The position numbers and the translations under genes were made by a program. Under the pieces are notes generated by a model, which was not told the origin of the DNA, did no database searches, and saw only the letters and a program-made list of their open reading frames with translations. 64,000 nucleotides of DNA from Colwellia sp. (GTDB taxonomy: Bacteria; Pseudomonadota; Gammaproteobacteria; Enterobacterales; Alteromonadaceae), in NCBI RefSeq assembly GCF_013214175.1, contig NZ_JABSPA010000002.1:1054001-1118000 (forward strand), read 5' to 3'. Numbering within the stretch: position 1 is the stretch's first letter; each line of letters opens with the position of its first letter. Positions 57,243 to 64,000 of the stretch are shown here, in pieces.

Positions 57243-57401
57243 ATACCAGTTTCATTAAGTTTGTGATCTTGTTGTGCATAGGGAAAATATATCAGGGCAA
57301 GGCGCTCGATTGAGTAATAGCTGGCTATTGGGATTGAGAGCAATGCAGATATGGCGTATTTTAACCAGCACAAGTGAGCAATAATTTAGTGACATTGGTA
57401 T
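57243..57401 (+). mobile_element. 159-bp MITE-like repeat, copy 3
   Basis: Complete copy from ATACCAGTTTCATTAAGT to AGTGACATTGGTAT. The ends form an imperfect inverted repeat; the middle has GCGCTCGATTG and GGGATTGAGAGC able to pair. The flanking TA at each end could be the target duplication. The rest of the 426-bp gap around it shows nothing else. Confidence 0.87.
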
Positions 57402-57508
57402 TAGCAGTGAGCTGGAATTACAGTTAATAGCATTAAGTTACCTGACTTTGAAGTATTATTAAGCTTATGATATAACCGTATTTACCATCTAGCTTAGGGA
57501 GTTCGATT

Positions 57509-58375
57509 GTGACTGAGCAACTAACAGAACAATTAGCAGAGCATTTAACAGAACAAGAAATTATTAATAAGATTAGCCAGCGACAATGTTTTAAAGCGAC
57601 TATTGACGGTGGCGCATTTACATTGAAAATTGAGCGCTATACTCCTGCAATGTCAGCAGCAATTCATGATGGCGGAAATTTCCGCGCAGAATTAGCAGAT
57701 AACTGTTTGTTGGAAAAAGCAGATCGTTATTATGAAGAAGATCCTTATACCGGTAGTTTTATTAGTAAGCAAGCCATCACTTTAATCGCCCACGACTCGC
57801 GTTATGAATATGACTTAAATCGTAATACTGATGAATGTGTCTATGAAACTGCTTGGGGCAAAGAAATATGGAAAACACCACTCAGTGAAGAGATGATTAG
57901 CAAAAATAAGGCAAAACATGCGCAGTTTTATCGTATTGTTGCGGCTGTAGTTGAAGCCTTAGTGGAAGATTTTGCTCAATGTGTTGTTTATGATAATCAC
58001 TCTTATAACTTCAAGCGCCATGAGAGAACAGATCTACCTGTAATTAACGTCGGCACAACTTCTGTTAAAGGTGAGCAATGGCGACCGATTATTGATAGCT
58101 GGCTAAGTGCGCTACAAGGCATGAAAGTTGACGGTACTGACATTACTGCCGCAGAAAATGATATTTTTTATGGTAAAGGCCGTTTAGCGGGTTTTTGCCA
58201 TAGTCGCTATGACAATGTTTTAGTGCTGGCGACGGAAGCGAAAAAAGTCTTTATGGATGAACTCACCGGCCAAGCTGATGATGTGGTATTACCCTCACTA
58301 CAGCGTGTTTATAACGAGACTGTTGCTCAACATACTCAGTGGTATATCAACAACTACCATAAAAACTCAGGTTAA
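57509..58375 (+). CDS. N-formylglutamate amidohydrolase-like protein
   Basis: 288 residues from a GTG with AGGGAG upstream. The middle resembles the FGase family: ERYTPAMSAAIHDGGNF (metal site region), ADRYYEEDPYTGSFISKQAITLIAHDSRYEYDLNR (DLNR as in family members) and VVYDNHSYN. Family enzymes hydrolyse N-formylglutamate or related N-acyl amino acids using zinc. The N-terminus is a small repeat (TEQLTEQLAEHLTEQE). No histidine-degradation gene is nearby, so the substrate may differ. The last codons have been copied twice downstream. Confidence 0.7.
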   Translation: MTEQLTEQLAEHLTEQEIINKISQRQCFKATIDGGAFTLKIERYTPAMSAAIHDGGNFRAELADNCLLEKADRYYEEDPYTGSFISKQAITLIAHDSRYEYDLNRNTDECVYETAWGKEIWKTPLSEEMISKNKAKHAQFYRIVAAVVEALVEDFAQCVVYDNHSYNFKRHERTDLPVINVGTTSVKGEQWRPIIDSWLSALQGMKVDGTDITAAENDIFYGKGRLAGFCHSRYDNVLVLATEAKKVFMDELTGQADDVVLPSLQRVYNETVAQHTQWYINNYHKNSG

Positions 58376-58620
58376 TAGTAACTAAAGAGGATTTAGCCTA
58401 GCGAAATTTTATAATAAGACTATTGCTCAAGCATGATCAACATAGCCAGTGGTATATCAATAACTACCATAAAAACTCAGGTTAATAGTAACTAAAGAGG
58501 ATTTAGCCTAGCGCAATTTTATAATGAGACTATTGCTCAAGCATGATCAACATAGCCAGTGGTATATCAATAACTACCATAAAAGCTTAGGTAATAGCAG
58601 CTAAAGGGACTTAGCTTGAA
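58311..58620 (+). repeat. Tandem triplication of the 3' end of the FGase-like gene
   Basis: Unit 1 is the gene's own end (from 58311). Units 2 and 3 are 110-bp repeats starting at 58411 and 58521, each with a 10-bp insertion relative to unit 1 (GCATGATCAA region) and carrying the CAGTGGTATATCAA and ACTACCATAAAA segments. Units 2 and 3 are nearly identical; the last is diverging at its 3' end. They have no open frame. Confidence 0.9.
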
Positions 58621-58623
58621 GTA

Positions 58624-58782
58624 ATACCATTTTCATTAAGTATGTGACCTTGTTGTGCTTAGGGAAAATATCTCAGGACAAGGCGCTCGATTGACTAATA
58701 GCTGGCTATTGGGATTGAGAGCAACGTAGTCGTGGGCTATGTTAACCAGCACAAGTGGGCAATAACTTAGTGGAATTGGTAT
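58624..58782 (+). mobile_element. 159-bp MITE-like repeat, copy 4
   Basis: Complete copy starting ATACCATTTTCATTAAGT and ending AGTGGAATTGGTAT, same length and order as copy 3. It lies directly after the tandem 3'-end repeats. Confidence 0.87.
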
Positions 58783-58811
58783 AAATTTATCCCTAATAGT
58801 TACAGCCAATA

Positions 58812-58850
58812 AAAAAGCACCTTACTGATAATATAAGTAAGGTGCTTTTT
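58812..58850. terminator. Bidirectional terminator downstream of the symporter fusion gene
   Basis: Perfect 15-bp stem (58812-58826 with 58836-58850), 9-nt loop, A and T runs. Confidence 0.9.
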
Positions 58851-58883
58851 AATATCTAATTAGTTAGCTAACGCTTGTGGCAG

Positions 58884-61049
58884 CTAAATCCAACCTAATA
58901 CATCTTTCATTACCGACCAGCGCGGCTTTTTCGCTTTCGGGTTTTTACCTAAAATCCAATAGTCATAGACCTTTTCTTGGAAGCCATTCTCTTTTTTCAG
59001 TTTTAGCCAAGTATTCATATATTGCACATAATCTAATTGAGCTTTTGGCATGACAAAGGCTACAGGTGCTCTGAATCTCAGGCCTTTAGGGATCACTGCT
59101 GAATAATTAGGGTATAACATAGCCCAAGCTGAGGCAGCCTCAGTTGAGAAAATTAAGGCGTCTACACCTTCATACCCCCCTTTAAGAAACTTTCTAACTT
59201 TAGTGACCTCTGTTAACTGTGCATTGGGGAAATATTCTTTAACAATGTCTTGGTAATATTTATTTTTACCCATGCCTAAATTTAACATATCCATTGCTTG
59301 AATCTTATAGAGATCGGAAAACTCATCACGCTTAGCATCATTTACTAATAAGCCGAGCGTATGAAAAGAGTAAGGATCTGAAAAGGTCACTTCTAGTGCA
59401 CGTTTAGGGGTAATAGTGAGGCCACCAATAATGATGTCGACACTACCGTCAGCTAACAGCTCGGCGCCATCAGCTTTATCTTCAATAAGGATCAGTGAAA
59501 TATTGATATCAAGATCTTTAGCAAATTGATTAAGAAGCTCAACATCAAAACCGATCATACGACCACCTTTGTTTCTAAAAGCATAAGGTAAGCTGTCATA
59601 ATGATAACCCACACGAATACTTTTACGGGCAAGTATTACCTCAAGACGTGGCTGTTGCTGCTCAAAGTAGCCTATGGGAGTAAGCTCTTTATATCGGTCT
59701 GTTTTGGCGCTGACATTCATCGACTTCATTGATTCAAAGGTTTGCACACCTTCATATTCATAGGGGATTAATGATTTTAAAGTAAAACCAGCGGCAATCA
59801 TAACGCCGAAAGTGATGGCTAAATGCAGGCCAATGGCTTGCATCATTCTATGCCACTTAAGCTTTTTCAGTACCGCGGAAGCAACCAGTAAAGTCACCAC
59901 AAAGCCATGCAATGCAGCTAAACCAGTAGCAAAACGTGCTGTTACCACGCTGCCTAATAAATATAACTGGAATTGATCAGCTGGTAAGTCAAAGAAGTCG
60001 AGTAAAAATGGAATAGCGACAGCCATGCTACCAAAAGCAGTTAATGCGCCCATCACTACAAAAGATATATAGTCATCAAAGCCAAGAGGCGAGCCCACAT
60101 ACCAAGCAGAGAATAATATAAAACCTAAGCCGAGCAGAGTCCCTGTGCTAGGAAAACTGTAGGCAGTAGGTACAAGTACATCAACAGTTGAATCAGTCTC
60201 TTCACATTCCATACCGTGCTTAGCTAACAGCGCTTTACTGCGCTCAATTATCATCGGCAGTACCACTAATACCGTACCGGTAGCTAACGCCGTGACTACG
60301 GCTTCACCTGCGGTTGATATTATTTCACGATAAGAGAATGGCGTTGCCCAATGAATTACCAGTGGTAAAAACACGAAAGCTAGTAAGGCCGCTGCGGTAA
60401 TATAGACCCACAAAAATACTTGTAAGCGACCTAGTTCTTCAACCTCAAGCGTACCTGCGGCAGAGGCTGAAATAGCAAAAATACCTAAAGGCGCTAACTT
60501 AGCTATATAAGAAGCGACTTTCATTAAGCTGTCACCAATATTGGTGGTTAAGGTTAGTAACGTTTCTTTATTTTTAACTTGAATAAGTGCTACGCCCATT
60601 AATAATGAGAATAATACGACGGCAGGCACAATGGTTTCTGATAACGATGCAAAAATATTGCTAGGGATATACAGCTTTACAAAATTAAAGGTGGCGGGTT
60701 CAGCAATCATACTAGTACTGAAGAAACCTGCTGTTTGCCAGTCAGGGTAAGCTAGTGGTAATAATAATAAGGTTGCCATAACCGACAACCACATAATCAC
60801 TATTACTTTCACAGCTCTTAGGCCTATTCGGCTGGCCATATTACTGTCTAACCTACCCAGGCCACCAATAATTGAGACCAGAACATAAGGTAAAACGGTC
60901 ATTTGTAGTAAACGAATATATACATCGCCAATGACTGCAATATTGCCCGCAGGCTCACCAACAAAAATACCGGTTGATATACCGAGTATTAAGGCAATGA
61001 TAACCCGTTGAAAGGGGCTCAGTTTTTTATATAGTCTAACTAGTGGCAT
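58884..61049 (-). CDS. Dicarboxylate/amino acid:cation symporter fused to a periplasmic solute-binding domain
   Basis: 721 residues. Residues about 1-430 are a DAACS-family symporter (GltP/DctA-like): several membrane helices, the SLSETIVPAVVLFSLLMGVAL and APLGIFAISASAAGT stretches, and a VPTAYSFPSTGTLLGLG segment in the place of the substrate-binding hairpin. From about 455 to 700 is an extracytoplasmic type-3 solute-binding domain: IRVGYHYDSLPYAFRNKGGRMIGFDVELLNQFAKDL, GSVDIIIGGLTITPKRALEVTFSDPY. The binding domain would present ligand to the carrier or sense it. Such one-piece fusions are unusual. The ligand is probably an amino acid or dicarboxylate. Confidence 0.87.
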   Translation of the reverse strand: MPLVRLYKKLSPFQRVIIALILGISTGIFVGEPAGNIAVIGDVYIRLLQMTVLPYVLVSIIGGLGRLDSNMASRIGLRAVKVIVIMWLSVMATLLLLPLAYPDWQTAGFFSTSMIAEPATFNFVKLYIPSNIFASLSETIVPAVVLFSLLMGVALIQVKNKETLLTLTTNIGDSLMKVASYIAKLAPLGIFAISASAAGTLEVEELGRLQVFLWVYITAAALLAFVFLPLVIHWATPFSYREIISTAGEAVVTALATGTVLVVLPMIIERSKALLAKHGMECEETDSTVDVLVPTAYSFPSTGTLLGLGFILFSAWYVGSPLGFDDYISFVVMGALTAFGSMAVAIPFLLDFFDLPADQFQLYLLGSVVTARFATGLAALHGFVVTLLVASAVLKKLKWHRMMQAIGLHLAITFGVMIAAGFTLKSLIPYEYEGVQTFESMKSMNVSAKTDRYKELTPIGYFEQQQPRLEVILARKSIRVGYHYDSLPYAFRNKGGRMIGFDVELLNQFAKDLDINISLILIEDKADGAELLADGSVDIIIGGLTITPKRALEVTFSDPYSFHTLGLLVNDAKRDEFSDLYKIQAMDMLNLGMGKNKYYQDIVKEYFPNAQLTEVTKVRKFLKGGYEGVDALIFSTEAASAWAMLYPNYSAVIPKGLRFRAPVAFVMPKAQLDYVQYMNTWLKLKKENGFQEKVYDYWILGKNPKAKKPRWSVMKDVLGWI

Positions 61050-61167
61050 TTTGTCTCCGTACTGAAATAGCGCATAGGCTTGATTTTTCGTGTTGTTATT
61101 ATCGCTTTTCTATTCGCTTATTCAAGTAGTTAGATAAGTTAAATAATTAGCTTGTTAGGTAAAAGTC

Positions 61168-61302
61168 ATGCTTAGTGGCCATTTACAGCAATCTAAGCGA
61201 GAAAATAGGCAATATATCGACAAGATTTTCGGGTGTTATTTTCCTATAGAAGATGACTTATCGATGATAATATCGAATAAAGTTAAGATGAGTGTCGCTT
61301 AA
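61168..61302 (+). CDS. Possible 44-residue small protein in the divergent gap
   Basis: Open frame with ATG (AGG about 9 nt upstream) reading MLSGHLQQSKRENRQY at the start and ending in KMSVA. No family recognised. It may be chance in a 313-bp A+T-rich gap between the symporter fusion and the HlyD gene. Otherwise this gap shows only promoters I cannot resolve. Confidence 0.22.
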   Translation: MLSGHLQQSKRENRQYIDKIFGCYFPIEDDLSMIISNKVKMSVA

Positions 61303-61362
61303 TACCTTGTTGTATTTAATAAAATACTCAAATGTAAATTTAATTAGGGAAAGATAAATAGC

Positions 61363-62481
61363 ATGTCAGAACAAGAGCAAAAACAAAAAACGACCGAAGT
61401 AGCAGAGGTAACAGAAGTTAGCCATGATCCGGTACGCAAGATCACTAAATATGTTTTGGCTATTACCGCTTTAATCTTTATCTGGTACATCATAGCTGAC
61501 AGACATGCGCCTTGGTCAGATCAGGCCAGAGTACAAACTTATGTTATCCCTATTGTGCCGCAAGTGTCAGGTCGGGTAACGGAAGTACTGGTTAAACAAG
61601 ATCAAATAGTAACAGCGGGTGAGGTCTTATTTCGTATTGACCCAAGTGATTATGAGTTGGCCGTTGAAGATGCTGAAGCTGCATTGGAGTTAGCTGGACA
61701 AGAAATTGGTGCTGGCATGGCCTCTGTGGTTACAGCACAAGCTCAACTTGTGGTGGCAGAAACCAATGTTGAACATGTTAACGCACAAAGTGCTCGTGTT
61801 TTTGAAATGGAGCGTAAAAACGTGCTTTCACATTCAGACGGTGACAAAGCACGTGCGGCAATCAAGGCGAGTAAAGCTCAGGTAATTAGTGCGGCAGCGA
61901 ACTTAGATAAAGCCAAGCAAGCATTAGGTGTTGAAGGCAATGATAACCCTCGTATTCGCTCTGCCATGGCAAAATTGAAAAAAACACAACTTGATTTAAG
62001 CCGAACAGTAGTACTTTCACCATCTTTAGGTGGCATTACTAACTTGCAAATTGATACCGGTTTTTATGCTAAAGCTGGCGCGGCAGCTATGACTTTTATT
62101 GAGGGTAATACAGCTTGGATTCAAGTGAATTTACGCGAGAATAATTTAGCCAATTTAGCCATAGGTAACCCAGTTGAAATAGCGCTAGATGTTGATCCTG
62201 GTACTATTTATCACGGAAAAATAAGTAGTATTGGTTTCGCCGTTGATACTTCTTCTACCAGTGCCGTTGGTGGGTTAGCAAATGTTGAGTCAAAAACTGG
62301 CTGGCTTAGAGATGCTCAACGTTTCCCGGTAATGATCACTTTTGATGATGACAGTACCAAAGGTAAGCGCCGTTTAGGCGGGCAAGCCGATGTGCAAATT
62401 TATACCGGCGATAACTGGTTTGTGAACAGTTTAGGTTGGTTGTGGATTCGAGTACTAAGCATACTTTCTTATGTCTACTAG
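61363..62481 (+). CDS. HlyD/EmrA-type efflux periplasmic adaptor
   Basis: 372 residues. Membrane helix (ITKYVLAITALIFIWYIIA, about 25-45), first lipoyl half (YVIPIVPQVSGRVTEVLVKQDQIVTAGEVLFRIDPSDY), alpha-hairpin (about 95-205), second lipoyl half (VVLSPSLGGITNLQIDTGFYAKAGAAAMTFIEG) and beta-barrel. It links an inner-membrane pump to a TolC-type channel. The next gene overlaps it by 11 bp and encodes the membrane partner, so together they form an AaeAB-like aromatic acid or drug efflux pair; tolC lies at 29.5 kb. Confidence 0.88.
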   Translation: MSEQEQKQKTTEVAEVTEVSHDPVRKITKYVLAITALIFIWYIIADRHAPWSDQARVQTYVIPIVPQVSGRVTEVLVKQDQIVTAGEVLFRIDPSDYELAVEDAEAALELAGQEIGAGMASVVTAQAQLVVAETNVEHVNAQSARVFEMERKNVLSHSDGDKARAAIKASKAQVISAAANLDKAKQALGVEGNDNPRIRSAMAKLKKTQLDLSRTVVLSPSLGGITNLQIDTGFYAKAGAAAMTFIEGNTAWIQVNLRENNLANLAIGNPVEIALDVDPGTIYHGKISSIGFAVDTSSTSAVGGLANVESKTGWLRDAQRFPVMITFDDDSTKGKRRLGGQADVQIYTGDNWFVNSLGWLWIRVLSILSYVY

Positions 62482-63529
62482 CATAAAAGCTAAGGTAAGT
62501 GCCAGGCCAGCTAGTTTTATCTCGACACTATATGCAGATGTTAATGCTATGCGGATCTTGCGCTTTGCTTTTGGTGTTACTGTTGCTTGCGCTTTAGCTT
62601 ATGGCATTAATTGGCCTCTGGCTTTTTTAATGCCTGTTTTTACGGCGTTGCTTTTAGCAATGCCATTGCCAAAACCTTCGGTGAAAGCTAGCCTCAACAA
62701 CATGATGAGTACCTTACAAGCATTTGCTCTAGGGTTGGCTTTCTCACTGTTTTTTTTACAATATCCTATCGCCTATTTAATTACCCTGGCCTTAGTGTTA
62801 TTTCATTTATATTATTATTTAAACCGTGGTGGCTCGTTTTGGTTTACTTTAATGTCGATGATTGCCATTTTAGTGTTACCTATGATTGCTAATAGTAATG
62901 AAGGTTTAGCCATAGGCTTTTCGGCAGGTTTTGTTTATTCAAGCTGGTTAACCATTGCTATGCTTTGGCTGGCGCATTTTGTTTTTCCTGATCCAAGTTT
63001 CACCCAGTTTCCAGTAAAACCAAAATACACTAATCGCTATAGCAAAGTCGCCGCTCAGCTTGCCCTTAAAAGTACCTTAGTTACTTTTCCAATTGCCGCT
63101 GTATTTATTACTTTTGGCTTGAGTGATTATTTGTTGGTAATGATTTTTTCAGCGATATTCATCTTAAAACCTGATTTAACTCAAGGTAAAGAAGCCGGTC
63201 GAAACTCATTGTTGTCGACCTTGCTTGGTGGTGTGTTTGCTTGGTTTTTCTATTGGCTAATTGTTGCGGTACCACAATTTTACTTTTACTTGCTACTGTT
63301 ACTCGCTACGACCTTATTTTTTGGTCGCCACATATTTTCCGGTACTAATATGTCGAAGTACTACAGCTCAGGGTTTATTGCCTTATTAGTGATTATAAAT
63401 AGTGCTATGGCGGCAGACTCAAATTTTAATGCAATTTTAGCCCAGCGTATTTTTTTAATATCAGGCGCTATTATTTACATTGTTTGTGCATTAAAAGTAC
63501 TTGAACGTTTTTTCTTTACCACTAAATAA
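62471..63529 (+). CDS. DUF2955 / FUSC-like efflux membrane protein
   Basis: 352 residues, about ten membrane helices in two sets (about 30-170 and 200-345) with the FUSC-like pattern of aromatic-rich helices. The DUF2955 start is MRILRFAFGVTVACALAYGINWPLAFLMPVFTALLLAMP. Overlaps the HlyD gene by 11 bp, showing translational coupling and joint function. Related to AaeB-type exporters but shorter. Substrate unknown. Confidence 0.82.
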   Translation: MSTSIKAKVSARPASFISTLYADVNAMRILRFAFGVTVACALAYGINWPLAFLMPVFTALLLAMPLPKPSVKASLNNMMSTLQAFALGLAFSLFFLQYPIAYLITLALVLFHLYYYLNRGGSFWFTLMSMIAILVLPMIANSNEGLAIGFSAGFVYSSWLTIAMLWLAHFVFPDPSFTQFPVKPKYTNRYSKVAAQLALKSTLVTFPIAAVFITFGLSDYLLVMIFSAIFILKPDLTQGKEAGRNSLLSTLLGGVFAWFFYWLIVAVPQFYFYLLLLLATTLFFGRHIFSGTNMSKYYSSGFIALLVIINSAMAADSNFNAILAQRIFLISGAIIYIVCALKVLERFFFTTK

Positions 63530-63608
63530 GGACTATTTAGTGCCGGGGGAATAGTTGTTAACTCTAAAGAGGCTGAAGGTTGGTTTTTCTTTTAATGGCC
63601 TATGAACG

Positions 63609-63654
63609 CTGATTAACATAGTTACTTATCAAGAAATATAGTTATGTTAATCAG
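63609..63654. terminator. Hairpin between the convergent DUF2955 and receiver-domain genes
   Basis: 12-bp stem (63609-63620 with 63643-63654) reaching into the receiver gene's stop codon. Long loop and no U-run, so it is a weak terminator candidate. Confidence 0.4.
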
Positions 63655-64000
63655 GCTTGTTCTATTAAATACTTTTGGCTGTGAACTTCTTCAACCAGGA
63701 GTTCATTCATCACTGTCAGTAGCACAGAAAGGTCTAGCGGCTTTGCACAGACTGCATCCATGCCATTGGCTAGATACTGTTTAATGTTTTGGCTATCTAT
63801 ATCGGCAGTTAGGGCAATTATAGGAATGGTCGACTTATTGCAGCCCCAGCTTCTAATGACCTTAGTCGCTTCTAAACCATCCATTATCGGCATTCTAATA
63901 TCCATTAAAACAAGATCAAAATCACCATGCTTAAGTTGGCTGAGTGCTTCCTCGCCATTACTTGCCACGGCAACTTCATGGCTAAGGTTGCCTAGTACAG
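63651..64000 (-). CDS. Receiver-domain protein, C-terminal part (cut by window edge)
   Basis: The frame is open to the right edge; about 116 residues are visible. Reads LGNLSHEVAVASNGEEAL, then DLVLMDIRMPIMDGLEAT with the phospho-accepting Asp, PIIALTAD (conserved Thr) and AVCAKPLDLSVL (conserved Lys). This is a complete response-regulator fold apart from its first strand. The style of the sequence and the lack of an output domain suggest the final receiver of a hybrid sensor kinase; a stand-alone regulator is also possible. The GTG at 63968 is internal and is not taken as the start. Confidence 0.82.
   Translation of the reverse strand, partial: VLGNLSHEVAVASNGEEALSQLKHGDFDLVLMDIRMPIMDGLEATKVIRSWGCNKSTIPIIALTADIDSQNIKQYLANGMDAVCAKPLDLSVLLTVMNELLVEEVHSQKYLIEQA

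Noticed and set aside
58311-58620. CRISPR-like array
   Set aside because: The repeats are 110 bp, directly adjacent, without spacers, and derive from the 3' end of the preceding gene.

Overview
The window reads as chromosome of a marine gammaproteobacterium of the Colwellia/Alteromonadales type. The grounds are low G+C, many TonB, GGDEF and envelope genes, and gene orders shared with Escherichia coli and Shewanella (tolC / nudF-yqiB-cpdA-yqiA-parE, ygiM / ygiF, glnE, parC). This placement is inferred from protein resemblance and gene order, not from a search. I see no rRNA, tRNA, CRISPR array, transposase or integrase gene. The mobile DNA visible is non-autonomous (MITE-like) repeats.

Layout. 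0-2 kb: leuA on the minus strand behind a leucine-rich leader peptide and an attenuator. 2-12.7 kb: a surface-polysaccharide region with UDP-diacetamido-sugar genes (WbpB-like dehydrogenase, LpxD-like acyltransferase, WbpE-like aminotransferase), five glycosyltransferases and a Wzi-type outer-membrane barrel. 12.8-16.6 kb: ygiM, the CYTH/CHAD triphosphatase ygiF, an L,D-transpeptidase and, facing it, an Lpp-type murein lipoprotein that is its probable substrate.

16.7-23.1 kb: the most interesting block, seven minus-strand genes: a secretory lipoprotein, a double DUF350 membrane protein, a membrane-anchored aminopropyltransferase (spermidine synthase fold), YjfI (DUF2170), YjfJ (PspA/IM30), YjfK (DUF2491) and a small protein that looks like two ribbon-helix-helix units in tandem. 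One 13-19 bp palindrome occurs three times, only in the two promoter regions of this block, which suggests a shared regulon for a PspA/polyamine envelope system. It sits between ygiF and glnE, which are neighbours in E. coli.

23.1-30.9 kb: glnE, a TcpQ-domain protein, an LpxL-type acyltransferase, an LPS glycosyltransferase and tolC. 31-38 kb: nudF-yqiB-cpdA-yqiA-parE, then a YiaW/YiaV-like pair. 38-43 kb: an NCS2 purine/uracil permease and an arsR-GAPDH-arsJ arsenate detoxification operon with a 267-bp MITE-like element between GAPDH and arsJ. 43-48.6 kb: two overlapping diguanylate cyclase genes and parC.

48.7-58.8 kb: a CadC-like membrane regulator with a propeller domain, divergent from a TonB receptor and a PPP-type phosphatase; a YebC/YeeN-family protein; and an N-formylglutamate-amidohydrolase-like protein. 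Two of these genes are followed by degenerate tandem copies of their own 3' ends. A 159-bp MITE-like family has four copies in the window (29.3, 48.7, 57.2 and 58.6 kb). 58.9-64 kb: a dicarboxylate symporter fused to a periplasmic binding domain, a HlyD/DUF2955 efflux pair, and the end of a receiver-domain protein cut by the window edge.

Several starts differ from the longest reading frame because a better ribosome-binding site or family alignment supports an internal codon; each case is noted in its entry.
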